From the NCBI RefSeq assembly GCF_024586455.1, contig NC_065921.1:7781401-7845400 (forward strand): a stretch of DNA of 64,000 nt, read 5' to 3'. The position numbers and the translations under genes are program-made. Origin of the DNA: Bactrocera neohumeralis (taxonomy: Eukaryota > Arthropoda > Insecta > Diptera > Tephritidae). The notes under the pieces were generated by a model. It ran no database searches. It saw nothing but the letters and a program-made list of their open reading frames with translations, and was not told the DNA's origin. The first letter of the stretch is position 1; each line of letters opens with the position of its first letter. Shown here piece by piece: positions 10,150-22,425 of the stretch.

Positions 10150-12850
10150 TTGATGATTTTGAGAGACTTTTCGAAGAATACTTGGGACTATAGCAACAGT
10201 CCCGCGTCTCTGTTGTTTAAGTGCGTTCCGCTTTTGGATGTACCTTTTACTCTGATTCATCCTTCTTTTAGAAGACCTATTGTGAACAAGGTCTGCTTCG
10301 AATCGACACTATAAGCGTGAAATATTTATTATCTGTTGAGAATCTAATCGTGAAACGTCGACAAGCATTTTCGGTAGTCCAATATAGATGAATAGAGGTA
10401 GTATGGTTATAAAAAATACTTTAGCAGGTTCTGTCACTTGCGAAGAAGTGTTTTATAAAAAGGATTCTTGGCTTTATTCCATTGCTTTTATAGCCAATCC
10501 TCTAAGTTTGCTTCGAACGCTCATACAAATCAGATGGCCACCCTCTTTTAAAAAATATTATAAGAAGATTTTTTTGCTATACTCTTCTCTTCGTTTTTGC
10601 GCTTCGGTGATCAAAAGTCAAATGCATTTTTATTTATCATTTGTGCTTTGCAACCCTTTCGCCTTTCAACTGGCGAACAAAGAGATCGAGTTCCGCAATC
10701 TAGATGAAAATCTTCAGCCTTGAGGTGGAAGCCGTGGACGAAACGCACAAACAACAACAAAAATAAATGCAAAATATCCGAGTATTGACACGTGCATGAC
10801 TTTATGTAAACATTTGTATGTATTTTGTATGTACATATGTACATATCTATTTGTGTACTTGTGTGTGTGTGTGTGCAAGAATGCACAGATAGAAATCGAG
10901 AAATCCGTATAAGCTGACAAAAAGCTAGAAATTGCTCTCCATTGAAAATTTGGCTTATCGCGCAAATCGAAAAGCCAGCGACGACAAATGGCTGTGGAAG
11001 CTGCTCGACATGGTTGATTATATACATACATATGTATATTTATATGAATGTATGTACATATATTTAAATGTTTGTTTGTGTTGTTGTGCTGCATGCTGTG
11101 TGCTCTACTGCCAACTGGTCGGTCGTTCGGTCCATTGCATTGGAGCTGTGACCGAAGGCTAAAGATATTTATCAGTGTGCTTACTTCATTTCCTTATGTA
11201 CGTAAGTACATATGTATATGTATATATGTATGCATGCGTGTGCATTCTTATTAAACATGCTCATTGCTTCTATGCCGGAATAAAGATAATATCAACAAAT
11301 GTCTGCTGCAGTTTTTACACTTTCTTGTATGCTTGTGTATGTGTGGGTGTGTCATAAACACACATACATACATATATGCAAGCATGCAACATATACCGCT
11401 ATTTATCTGCATGACTTTGTGCAAATAACCAAATACAAATACAAATACAAATATAAAGCCAAGCAAACAGGCGCACAAAGCAAACAAATATCAGCAACAA
11501 CAACAGCAATTGCAACGCCAACAAAAGAATGTGTCTCTTATTCACCATTCAACTAATCTTTGCAATTTCCCCCAAGTGATAAAACAGCCAAGCCAAGTTA
11601 GTGCCAGCCGCAAAGGCGCTGCACTCGCTTCACACACACATCTATACGTCGCCCAGCCGCCCACCCGCACAACACTCCTGTCTATTGCGCTGAACAAAAG
11701 TACCGTTGAACTATGTCCTTTCTTTGTGTCAAACATTGCGCTGAGTCATTCATTCATTCAGTCACTCACTCATTCATGCCGACACTCGCTCTTGATGTCC
11801 CGTTGTCTGTCTTCTCGTCGTCTCTGTCTCATATGCTTTTGCTTTCTTCATTTTATTTTTACTGTTCGCGCGTCTGCGTTGAATGCATTCGCTTCCGCAT
11901 TGATGGCGAAAGTTGCCAGACTTTTTTTTTTTGAAGCTTTTCTTGCAATTGCTTATTTTTATTTGGCATGAAGAGAGAGTTTTGGGAGAAATAGTGCTGT
12001 AAGAAAAATAGTTTAGTGTTATTTGTTATTTTAATTGCAATTTAATTGCTGCAAGGATTCGTATATATGTAGTTCTAACTGTTAAAGCACAGTGGTGTTG
12101 AAACTGTAAGTAACATATTCTTGGTTAAATTATCTCTATTTTCTTGATTTGCTACACAATGGCCCAAGGATTTCAGTAATGTGTACATAAGGGCACTAGA
12201 GATTGATTTGAGAAACCAAGCGAGGTCAACTAGATCCTTATTTCGCACGGCTCCTTCTAAGATAATCCTCCCCATATACTAACATATTGTATTAAAGTCC
12301 ATTATTTCTTTTAATAATATTTCTGTCCAAGAATCCAAGTAACAATTCGTGAACTGTTGTCTCCATGAGAGGCGAGAGACTTAATTAAGGGATCATTCGG
12401 TTCATAAATAGAACACCTTGCTTCTTAATTGCCTTCTAAGCCCAAAGTTTTAGTTTTTGACGACACTGGTTGCATGTATGTATGTACTCGTACTTCACCG
12501 CTGACTTTTTCTTCGATGTTTATGCTTCTTTCAACACGTATATGTCCATAGCTTTACCAAATTACGATTTTTATTCGAGACATGTGAGCTAAAATACTGA
12601 CTACTTGTTTAATATTTGTATGATGTTTTCCTCAAGTCATCGACCAGCATTATAATGGTTTGCCCCGAAGCTTTATAAAAAAGGACCGCCCTTCTCTAGA
12701 TCAATGATTTCAATATCTTAAATCCGGACTCTTTAAAGACGATTCAGTAAGCTCTAAGTGAGTTCTATTATCATACACATTGTGTATTGAGCAAGGTATA
12801 CATTCCCAAGTTCTAACCAATAAATTTTATGCATTCTGCAGAAGGAAAAA
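10150..12850. other. Unique non-coding DNA with microsatellites
   Basis: Holds a (GT)n run at about 10860-10875, several ACATACATATG-type tracts (10830, 11025-11070, 11205-11235, 11355-11385) and a repeated 'acaaatacaa' motif at 11428-11455. The 11480-11960 part has CAACAACAA and TCATTCATTC runs. Several open frames of 60-150 residues follow from these tracts and are not credible genes. It could be intron or regulatory DNA. Confidence 0.4.
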
Positions 12851-12859
12851 TCAGAGACT

Positions 12860-13260
12860 CTATAAAATGCATATGTAAATGATGATCTGAGTCGACACCA
12901 ACAAATCTCCCAGTTTTTGAGATATTGATCTGAAATTTGCAAAAATCCGTTTTCTGCTTTTTTTCTTATCCTTTTTCTGCTCACTTGTCAGTGTCGCTGA
13001 TATCGAACCACTATAGCATACCGTTGACTTATAAACTGGATCATTGTAATCAAGGGCTTGTATGGAAATCTTTTTAATTTCAGAATTCGGAATGAGTTAT
13101 TGCCTAAGCTAAGCAACAATCCCCGAAAAAATTGCTTAGGTCGGACCGCTATTACATACAGTCCACAAGATTTAGATCTTTTAAGGCCCTTTCATGCTAT
13201 AAGAAATGAAACCGTTAAGGGTATTATAGCTTCGGTGAAGCCTAAGTTAATGTTTTTCCT
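12860..13260 (+). repeat. Dispersed repeat R1, diverged copy
   Basis: Follows the R1 order: 'gatgatctgagtcgac', 'cccagtttttgagatat', 'ctgctcacttgtcag', 'accactatagcata', then 'gcttcggtgaagcctaag' near 13230 at the 3' end. It lacks the 5' hairpin of the copy at 36387-36890. Confidence 0.55.
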
Positions 13261-13963
13261 GCTCTTTGACAAGTCGAGTAACGGTAATTTATCGGAAATT
13301 TGGTTAAACTCCAAGTACTATATTTACATTTAGGGTAAATTTTAACTGTAATTTCTATCAGCTTCCATCTGGAGCTCTTTGTACTCACTCTATACATTCT
13401 CTCGTTTCTTCAATTCATCAATTTAGATCCCCACGATTCTTTCTTAGTGCAGTGTCTTTTTTTCTGCTACTGTACGGAAATTCTTTCTCGCATGCAATTA
13501 AATTTTGAAAGCAGACAGCACTTTGCTTCTCTTATTGTGAGCAGGGTCGCTTTTCACAAGACCAATAAACCAAATATAAACCAAAATTTGACTACAAAAT
13601 AAAGCTGTCTAGGGAATTCAACATTTTTATTTTATGAGACTTTCTCAAATGAGGAGATGAGATACTAATTTTTTTATATTTTTTTTTGTCTAGTCTTTAC
13701 TAAATGTACCACTGTCTCTGTGAGAGGTACGCTCTTTCCATGCAAGGATATAATGGAAAACGAAGTGACCAGAAGAGACTGAGGATATTCGTTCATAATA
13801 TCTTGTTTTAGTTGCTGTCTTATACTGAATCCATTTATCTTTTCCTATCCTTTCTTCTTTGTACACACATTAGAGGGGGTCGATTTTTTTACTATAAAAT
13901 CGCATATGTGGGAAATGTTCTACGGATCATTCGAAACAACTTTTCCAAAAAGACTATGTGTCT

Positions 13964-14166
13964 AACACCGGTTTCAAGCCAGCGACTTTTAAGGTGAAGT
14001 TTAAAAACTTTGAATAATCAGTTGTTTGGGAGATATGTGATATAGTTGTCCGATCTATCCAATTCTGACAAATTAAATTTCATTCGGATATCTCAAAACC
14101 TGATGTACAAATGTTTATGGTTTTAAGAAAACTTCATCTTAAAAATCGCTGGCTCGAAACCTGTTT
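13964..14166. repeat. Inverted repeat with about 39-base arms
   Basis: The left arm at 13964-14002 (core 'tttcaagccagcgactttta') and the right arm at 14128-14166 (core 'aaaaatcgctggctcgaaac') are reverse complements with a few mismatches, separated by about 125 bases. It may be the core of a small foldback or MITE-like element, or two opposed copies of one dispersed repeat. Confidence 0.55.
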
Positions 14167-14199
14167 CAGACCGGATTTGCCGTTTTTTACGTCCTGTAG

Positions 14200-14765
14200 A
14201 TCGGCCTCAACAATAACGTCGTTAGTTCTGCTTTCTCCAGACTGAACAAAGAAGCGAAGCAAATGGGTCTGGTTTTGAACGAGAGCGAAACGAAATATCT
14301 TCTGTCATTAAACAAACAGTCATCACATTTGCGACTTGGCATCCACGTCATTGTTGATAGTCATAACATCGAAGTCGTAGATAGTTTCGTCTATCTTCGA
14401 ACCAGCATTAACACCAGCAACAAGTAGGAAATTGTTAAGTCCCCTCTCGACAAACAAAGACGAAACTCTACAAGTCCCTCATCTTTCCCTTTCTGCTATA
14501 TGGCATGGACAATGGCTGTCGGCCTTTGAAGTGTTCGAGAAAAAAGTTTTGCGGACGATTTATGGTTCTTTGCGCATTGGCAACGGCGATTCAGTAGCCG
14601 CCGTTGGAAGCAGAGGAAGAGGAATCCTTTGGAGAGATCAGATGAAGAAGGTGCTAGCTGCACTTGGTATCTCGAATTGGCGCCAACGAGCAAAAAGTAG
14701 AAACAACTGGCGCTGTGTTGTTAACTCGGTTATAACCGCATAAGCGATTTCTACGCCAGTTAAGA
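14200..14765 (+). mobile_element. LINE fragment: reverse transcriptase end
   Basis: Plus-strand frames read FSRLNKEAKQMGLVLNESETKY-like sequence, then VVDSFVYLRTSINT, matching the end of the RT domain (KTKYM, then FVYLG). After that come SLRIGNGDSVAAVGSRGRGILWRDQMKKVL and ALGISNWRQRAKSRNNWR with VNSVITA and a stop. It is related to the fragments at 1.4, 31.5 and 50.9 kb and is the longest copy of this 3' end in the window. Frameshifts separate the RT and tail parts. Confidence 0.65.
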
Positions 14766-14769
14766 AGAA

Positions 14770-16150
14770 GAAGATCGGCCCGCTCTAATATACATATCAA
14801 CAGCTGTTGTGTGCTTCCTCATAGAAATGCGCTTGTTTGTCGAATTGGCCTCCCGCCTGCTATTCTTTCACGTATCGTTTACGATCAAGGATAAATACCA
14901 GGCAGAGTAGTAAGAAAGACAAACAACACCAAACTGCTATAACTCTTCAATGTTGTTCGCTGGTTTTCTGTTTTCTCTTCTGCTAGGAAAATAGCAACTG
15001 AGCTAAGTTAGCATTTGGAAATATTATCCTGAAAGTCGTATATTTAGCACCCACTTTCTTTCGCTGTTTGTCTTTTGACATTTCTCAATTTGTCGTCGAC
15101 ACTTGTTGTGGACTGTCTCTCGGGCAGTTGTGTGCACGCAATTATTGCGCACACTGTTGCTGCCAAATTGCAATATTTTCATCAACTTTTGTTGTTTTTG
15201 TTGGGTTTGCAAGTTGCTTCGCTCCATTGCGTCAATGACTCAATTAAACTTTAGTACTCGCACTGCACTTGGGCTAACGGTCACCGACACAAATGTAACA
15301 CTAACGGCAATAAAAACAAAAACTGACTTCAAGCAATGCTTGCTGAGGCTAACACGAGCAATAACAACAACGCATTTTAAATAAACATTATATGGAATTG
15401 AAAAAGCGAAAAACAAACAAAAACAAAAGCACAAAATGTAAATTTACAAGTAAACTTTTTCCAACTAACTTCATTTCGTTTTGTATACTCTCATTCTCAT
15501 GCCTTTCTCTGCTTTTCTTTTTTTCTTCTCATTGCAGGTAATGCATATTTATGAATTGAACACTCTGACATTTTGCGCTCTTTGCTGCTGCATTTGTCGG
15601 TATGTATATAAGTATGTAAGTCCTTACTTTGTTGCCGTGCAAGTGAACTGCGCTGCATGCGCCAGAGATGGAGTCGGAGTCAGCTGGGCTCCAGCTGGTG
15701 TCGGAAGTTGTCGGAAATATGTCAAATTTGAATAATGGAATTTATTAAATGTTGGAAAATTATTATTAGATTTGCTTGACTTAATGCAATTTCATTATTA
15801 TACATGCTGAACCGAGGCAAAAGCAACAAGAATGTTCACAAAAAGTTGAAAATAGAAGGGTGTTAACCAAAAATCAGCAAGGAGCAAGGATAAACGTGCA
15901 GGCCTTTTGAATAGCGTATGTGAGTTTAAAGGGTTGTTTGGGTTCTTTTTTGGGGAAGATAAAGAAAAAAAGTTGTGTGCTTTAGAGTCAGCAACTCATG
16001 AAATTTATAAAAAGAAAAAAATGTTAGGGATAATTCATAGTTAAACATTTGTTTACTGATTATTTGGAAAAATATATTCCTTTTCAATTTTTTCAGAATA
16101 TGATAACCTCAAAATTTGTTCAAAATATTAGACAAGTTCTTGGTTTTTTT
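14770..16150. other. Unique non-coding DNA
   Basis: The 15020-15480 part has mixed composition and few TE traits ('gttgttgttattg'-type runs on the minus strand). It could be UTR, intron or enhancer. No ORF with family features is present. Confidence 0.35.
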
Positions 16151-16154
16151 GATT

Positions 16155-17440
16155 TTTATACTCTTGCAACCAGTTGCCACTGAGCTTTATATGTAGTTTT
16201 GTTCACCTAACGGTTGTACGTATTATCTTAAACTAATCGAGACTGATATAGGGTTATATATACATATATAAATAATCAGGATGACGAGACAATTTGAAAC
16301 TCGACTACCTATTTGTCCTTTCATCCGTTCATGCAAGCTGTAACTTGAGTAAAAATTGAGATATCTTGATGAAACATCTTGAATGTGCCTTAGAAAAAAA
16401 ATTTAGTTCGTAGATGGGCGTAATAGGACCACGCCCACAAACTGCCTTTAAAGGAAAACCTATAATATGCCATAGCTAGGCAAACATAACTATAGGATTG
16501 CAGAAGAAAGGGGCAACAGTGTGCTGAAAATTTGTAAACAAGTGGGCGTGGCCTCGCCCTCTAATATGTTTAATGTTATCTCCTAAGCCTCTAGCAAAAG
16601 TCAGCAGTGTGAAATTGGATGTAATAGGATGATAACTCCACACACGCCCCATATAACGGTACTAAAGCGCAATAAGTCAATAACTAAATACGCCAGAGAC
16701 GGTTAGTATAACCTCCGAGATGGTATGAGAGGGCCGTAAAGAAACCGGTGTAAAAATTGGACAATGGGCGCGGCATCGCTGTTTAGATAAAATCACATAC
16801 CTCAGGACCTGCTCAACTGCTTTCAGACAAATTGGGTACATAACATTCTTCTAAAATTTTTACTTCACAGTTCAAAAATGAGCGAAATCTACTTCCCATA
16901 CAGCATTAAACTCCACTTGATTCGTTCACTTTGCAGTATAAAAATCAAGAAAATATTAAAATAACGCGATGAAACTTTGCACGAATAATGACTTTAGCAT
17001 GTGCCATCTTATGACCATAAATTGTGCAAATCCAAAAAAAAACATATTCAAGCCCCTAGGTACCGAGTATGTGGACCCCAGTATCTATAGTTGACTTTTT
17101 ACGACAAATATCGTTCAATGTGTGAGCTATACAAGTATGTATAATGAAAATTTAGGGATAATCTTTTCTTTAAAATCGTATGCCTGTGTGTCAAACATGG
17201 GTTGAATTGGTCTATACTTTCATTAGTTCCCATATACCGAACGATTTTCGAACTTCGCGGTGACTTTATACCGCATATATCGGCCAACATGTGAGTTATC
17301 TCAGAGAAAATTATATAGCGTGTTTTACCCATAACAGTATATCTTTGTGCTCAAAATGGATAAACTTGGGCGAAAACTTGACCTATATATTAAACATATA
17401 ACACCCAGGTGACTTTACTCCATATGATTGGTGATTGAAA
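16155..17440 (+). repeat. Large dispersed repeat R3, about 1.3 kb
   Basis: Begins 'tttttatactcttgcaac'. It contains 'gttcacctaacggttgt', 'aagctgtaacttgagt', 'gagatatcttgatgaaac', 'cgtagatgggcgtaat' and 'agtgggcgtggcc'. It appears to be a non-coding interspersed repeat of the kind common in flies. Several segments repeat the same sentence-like order (taxis of 'cgatgaaact', 'ccatata', 'cgatttt'), which suggests internal duplication. A shorter related piece lies at 21630-21870. No ORF. Confidence 0.5.
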
Positions 17441-18251
17441 GTGAAGTACCTTAATGAAACTTTTTTTAATATGTGAAGTGTTATTACGATGTGGCATTGC
17501 CAAAAATAGATATAATTGGGTCGATACTACCCTTACTCACATATTCTAAAAACACACTGAAACTTTTTTCGTTGGATATTTTTATTTTTCCCCTATTTGA
17601 ACATAATATCGGAACCTCATTTTCAATCGAAAAGTTTTCGCGTAAAAATAGTTTTTTTTTATTTAAGAAGGTAGGCATTTTCTTGGTTGGAAGCACTAAC
17701 ATTTTGAAAAGGAGAATTGAACTACACCCCGGCATCAGACCGCACGTACATAATTTTTGCTTCCTTTTTTATATCACCTTTCTTTTTCAGTAGTTTTCAT
17801 TTTAGTTTTATTTCTTTGGTTTAAAAAATTTTTGAGTTTGGTATACTAATTATTTTTTAATGTAATTAATTTTATGAATTTGTGGCAACATTTTATAAAT
17901 TACTTTACTTCCATGACGTACTTGAATAAAATGGTCTAATCATTTGATAAGCCTTTTAAAACAAAACCTTTTAAATATTTTCAAGATAACAATCACACTG
18001 AAGTATTGAAAACTGTCCAAGGTTTTTTCTTTGTTGTATGGTTTCAAAAATAATTTTTCTACAAATCTAAACTCATGAAATATTTTTTAAAATTTTCTGC
18101 CGATTATTTTACGATAACAATTTACTTTGGTAAATGAACTCGTCAGAAGAAGCTTTGCTAACAAAGCCAACAGCGAAAACTGGGTTCTTTGCTTGCACAG
18201 GTGCCATACAAGAATTCTATTATAAATGGCGTTACGTTAAGTAAAATTCTA
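17441..18251. other. Non-coding DNA downstream of the first BEN gene
   Basis: AT-rich sequence. It would contain the 3' UTR of the minus-strand gene that ends at 18252. No canonical AATAAA was seen within the first 100 bases. Confidence 0.4.
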
Positions 18252-18919
18252 TTAAATTGACGGGCATAGTCCCAACCATTTAGAGCGGTACCCCGCCTCC
18301 GCCACATTCATGCATTTTTTAATGATCGCGTTACGAACTTCTCTTTCCTTGCATTGAAAGCGTTTCTTCACAAAATATATAACATCTTTGACTTTCAATG
18401 GATCCAGTGGTAGCCTGGGTATACCGTTTGGTTGTTGATGTCTCGACGATAGTTTGCCGGGCACCGAATGTGTTGCCAGCGTATCATAATCGAATAATAT
18501 CGCCAAGAGTGATTGTGTGCAGGCCTCCAACGAATCCCATTGAATAGTGTAGAATTCTAACTTCGATATGATGGTGCCATTCGGTCCAATATACATGAAT
18601 GTTCTGCCATCTTTTCTTCTCTGCTCGTCTACTTCATTATATTGTATAATTTTTTCAGATTTACGCTCCTCCAAATTGATTTCGTTGTCGTATTTCGGGT
18701 ATAGCAATATTCGATGTCTATATGGAAGATCTTCTATTATAGGACAGCCGGGCAGCAGGTCTTCTGCGAAGATATGTGTCTGCACTTCAATACCGCTTTG
18801 ATTGTAAAACCTGCAGTTGCAGATGTCTCTATTTTAAAGAAAATGATAAATGAGAGTTCTAAACTTATTTGCTTATTGAAAATTGAAATATACCTTGATG
18901 AATTAGGTTGGTTAGACAT
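18252..18919 (-). CDS. BEN-domain protein, two exons, 200 aa
   Basis: Exon 1 is 18919-18894 (ATG, then SNQPNSS and two bases of Arg9). Exon 2 is 18828-18252. Splicing out 18893-18829 gives 201 codons including the stop. Without the intron the long frame has no ATG. Residues about 87-183 match the BEN pattern: YIGPNGT (88-94), W at 106, LFDYDTLATHS (120-130), LDPLKVKDVIYFV (150-162), and VRNAIIKKC near 173-181. BEN domains bind DNA or chromatin partners, for example the insulator/repressor factors Insv and Elba of Drosophila, so a nuclear role is inferred. The N-terminal half has no known domain and is charged around residues 60-83. A paralogue lies 3.5 kb upstream on the same strand. Which BEN gene this is cannot be decided without a search. 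Confidence 0.8.
18829..18893 (-). other. 65-base intron of the first BEN gene
   Basis: On the minus strand it starts AAG|GTATAT at 18893 and ends in a T-rich tract and AAATAG at 18829. The length is typical for fly introns. It interrupts codon 9 after its second base, and the frame is exact on both sides. Confidence 0.75.
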
Positions 18920-19525
18920 TATGAGGTACTTTTTTATAATTGTGTTAGACTTAATTTTTGAGTGCTTATGCATATGTGTTTTCAGGCAGACGTCCAATAA
19001 TTTTGTTCATATGTTTTGTTATTACAGTTTTTTTCACATTAGCCTGTTGAAATTAAGTAACTGCACTTCCGCTCTGTAGTCGAAAGAATTTTTCAGGCAC
19101 TCTCTGAAGCTTAACTTAGCGTTGCCACTCTGGTAAGATTTTTATAATGATTTTTAAGTCGTTTGACCATGCAGTATGCCTAATGCATCAAATGATTTAA
19201 TTTTCAACAAATTTCAGATTTTAAGATTTTGTTATTATATCTTTTTCAAACGAAAGCATAATATCTCAAGAATATAGTTTGAAAATCTCAAGTCGATAGG
19301 AGCTAAACAGGCAAAGTTACGAATATTTTTATGACGGTCTTATGAATATTTTACATCCGATTTTTTGGATTTTTTCTCTTCAAAGTGTTCCAACAGAAAT
19401 GAAAAATTTAAATATCGAAAAACGCTCACGGCGTTACCTGGGGAAAACTATTAGCTAACGAATGAACCCTGATTTCTTAATATCAGTCGATCCAGTACTA
19501 AGTTATGAAGGACACCGCATTCCTT

Positions 19526-19903
19526 CTAATTCCTGCGGCAAGGTCGAATAATTGCTGCCATCGCAATATTTTTTAAGGTTTCTTCGTAAAAATTTTGTAC
19601 ATCATGCTTCGAATGTCTGCACAGTTCGCTTTTACACCGATTATCCTCAAGGCGTGTATAATGAAAACAAAATTTTACTGGGCGAAATAAACGAGGAAAT
19701 TTCGCTAGATAAATTGTATAACCAAACTTAATCTCAGTCTTAATTAAAACATATGAATAAAAAAATTTAGTGGCAACCCTTTGCATAGAGATAGGTTTAT
19801 GCTGAGTGAGAGCCAGTTCCTTATAAGTAGTGCACTCTCCTTTATTTATGGAGTGAGAATTCCCTTTTAAGCAGAGTAAAAAATTTCTAGTGATTTTGAA
19901 CAT
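19526..19903 (-). CDS. Unrecognised ORF, 125 aa, doubtful
   Basis: Starts at a true ATG (19903) with AT-rich context and runs to a stop at 19526, between the two BEN genes and next to the mariner at 19954. It is basic and Cys/His-containing (CRHSKHDVQNFYEE near the end) but shows no motif I recognise. It might be a fragment of an old repeat. No neighbour or splice evidence supports it. Confidence 0.2.
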   Translation of the reverse strand: MFKITRNFLLCLKGNSHSINKGECTTYKELALTQHKPISMQRVATKFFYSYVLIKTEIKFGYTIYLAKFPRLFRPVKFCFHYTRLEDNRCKSELCRHSKHDVQNFYEETLKNIAMAAIIRPCRRN

Positions 19904-19953
19904 TTTTATAGCATCTTGAAATTCTTACTACCCATTTAACTGTTTTATATTTA

Positions 19954-21090
19954 AAGGGTGATCCATTTAGAGGTTTCCAACTTTTTTAAAGAAAAAACAC
20001 AGATACTTCAAATTTAACAGGGAATGTTTATTATCATTCCAAAGAACATTCTTTGGCATTTATGTTCTGGAAACTATCACTTTCAAATGTTGGCCGCGGT
20101 TGGCCCATTCGTTGAGTCCAATTTTCGTTGACTCGTTCGATCATTTCAACTAATAATTGGCAATGACACGCGTGCTGTTCCAAGGCCTGAATCGAAGCTG
20201 GATTGTCCGCATCGACTTCAGATTTTAGATATCCCCACAGGAAAAAGTCTAACGGTGTGATATCACACCATCTTTGTGGCCAATCGACCGGCTCAAAACG
20301 TGAAATTATCTGTTCACCGAAGTGTTCTCTCAATAAATCCATTAATTGATGCAATGTGTGAGAATTGGCCGCCGTCTTGTTGAAACCAAATGTCGCCGAA
20401 ATCACGAGTTTCAATTTCAGGCATCAAATATTCGGTTATCATGGCGCGATAACGGTCGCCATTGACGGTTTCGTTCTCACCGGCATTATTTTTGAAGAAT
20501 ATGGATCGATGATTCCACCGGCCCACTAACCCCGCCATACCGTTGTTTTTTCTGAATGAAATGGCAGCTGTTGAATCTCTTCAGGTTCCTCTTTGTCTCA
20601 AATGCGTCATTTACACTTGTTATGTAACCTATTAGGTATGTAACCTATTGTGCCAGAAATGGACCTCTGAACAAAATTTGACTAGAAAACGTCGGAACTT
20701 CTTGGAACTTTTCAAGAGCCCATAGAGCGAAGCGTTATCGCTTGGGAAGGTGTGGCAGTCTCAGTTCTAGCTCAAGCTGTATTTAAGATCTTGACGTAAA
20801 ATGTGTCGTTCCATACGACCCATCTCAAGATGGGTGATTGTGTTGCGAATTGTATGCCCAGCAGGCCAGCTGAGCATAAGTAGAACGAAGCGCGCGAAAC
20901 GCATTCTTTACAGAACATGAAATTTCGTGGTAAAGTTGAACGATTTGCAAACGTTGTTCAGGTGTAAGTCTTTCCATGATGAAGTGCCAAATACTACTAA
21001 ACAAAAATAACATGACAGCTTGATATGAACTCACGCGTGATCTGTCAAAAATAGGGTGTTGAAAAAAGTACCTCTACTTGGACCACCCGT
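19954..21090 (-). mobile_element. Mariner-type element MarA copy 1, both TIRs
   Basis: Flanked by TA duplications (19952-19953 and 21091-21092). The left TIR is 'aagggtgatccatttagagg' and the right is 'cctctacttggaccaccc', related in inverse. The transposase is on the minus strand. It starts MERLTPEQRLQIVQLYHE near 20978, later WNHRSIFFKNNAGENETVNGDRY and IWFQQDG, then DITPLDFFLWGYLKSEV and ENWTQRMG. The N-terminal helix-turn-helix is cut short and about 280 bases have no readable match. A frameshift falls right after the catalytic QQDG. It inserted between the two BEN genes. Confidence 0.85.
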
Positions 21091-21629
21091 TATTTCTAAG
21101 ATAACTCATTTACTGACCGATATACGAGTATCCACTATAAAAATCATGAAGTAAAAATAAACATTATATGTTGCATATGGGTACTAGCGTAATTAATGGA
21201 TGGAATTTATTGATTTTTGGGACCAATCGGTATGTTTAAGATTATACTTTCCCTGAATTTTTCTTCTTTTCTTGTGAAATTTTTTTTTGTAATGTTAGAT
21301 ATATACGACATAAAGTCAACTAGTAGTTCGAAAATCTTTATATTAGGCATAAGCATGCTAAGAGAAATACTTACCAATTTTTAACGCCAGATCACCTTAT
21401 TAACAGAAAAATATAGTTTCATGGATACATCTTCCAAATTAGCCGATGTTTTCTTTATAAGCCCATATAGAGGTTAATCGCCTCTCACTTGAGGCATGTG
21501 TGGCTTGAGAAGATACAGTCTGAGATCAATAATTTTTGCAAGAAATTTATCACACCTTAACACCACTAGTTTAAATACTTCTGTTATCTCCACTAAAACT
21601 TAATTTATCCATTGCAAGTGATGAAATCT

Positions 21630-21870
21630 AGTCGAACTGCAGGCTGGTTATATGGAAAGTATGTGTGCGCCCATTTTTATGCTACATTATAAGAATGTAG
21701 CTACAATGTACCAAATTTGGTTGAAATTAGTCGAGGAGATGCTGAGATTTTATAGGCACCTAAAAGTGGGTAGCGGCACGTCCATTATATAGAATTCTAA
21801 TTATCATTATATCTTCAATTTTATTCAAGCTATCGCTTGCACCGACAAAGAGATGGATGGTCAGACCGAC
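21630..21870 (-). repeat. Fragment of dispersed repeat R3
   Basis: Contains 'gatggatggtcagaccgacc' and a 'gctatcgcttgcac' block. They look like the reverse of the 'gtccgt-catgcaagctgtaactt' region of R3. Short and diverged. Confidence 0.35.
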
Positions 21871-22380
21871 CTTAGACATATTTTAACTTTAAATTGTTTT
21901 CAATGCAGCGGTACGCCTAAATGTAGGCATTGTTCTACCTACTTCTTACTGCTGTGTTATTTTACTCTCTGAAGAAAATGTTGAGACAAATGCAGTTAAA
22001 AAAAGGAAGACATTTGCAAAATTTTGTAGCAAAAAATTTAATCTAACACGGACTTGAAATCTTGGTATGAGAATGTTCTTAAAAACACCATTTATTAAGA
22101 AGGGTTCGTTGGTGGATCGACTAAATAATTGATTAAGCATCAAATGAAAGAAATGCAAGAGTTAAAAATCTTAGTCAGTATATTTTATCCTATAAAGCGA
22201 TGCAGTGAACGGAATAAATACATAATTCTGTGTAGCGGCGGTAAACATTGTTTGCGTGGAACTAGGTCGGGAAGTTAAAAATAAGACACATTAAAATTTG
22301 AATTGTCACCACAAGGAATAGTACAAAACATATCATTATTGTAACAAAAATGTCGATATAAACATATATATACAAAGTTA

Positions 22381-22386
22381 TTTAAT
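22381..22386 (-). promoter_or_regulatory. Candidate poly(A) signal ATTAAA
   Basis: ATTAAA on the minus strand lies about 40 bases past the stop codon of the second BEN gene. Plausible by position only. Confidence 0.3.
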
Positions 22387-22425
22387 TTAAAACTTACAAA
22401 AAATGATATGAAGAACAGTTAGAGT

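Noticed and set aside
10388..10723. 111-residue plus-strand frame with hydrophobic stretches, considered as a receptor fragment
   Set aside because: No receptor signature, no splice sites, and hydrophobicity expected from T-rich DNA.
10611..11094. Overlapping 126-138-residue minus-strand frames
   Set aside because: They arise from GT and CATA microsatellites (His-Thr, Tyr-Ile-Cys runs).
13560..13960. Possible tRNA or small RNA gene
   Set aside because: No A/B box pair or cloverleaf could be traced. The window as a whole gave no tRNA signal by eye.
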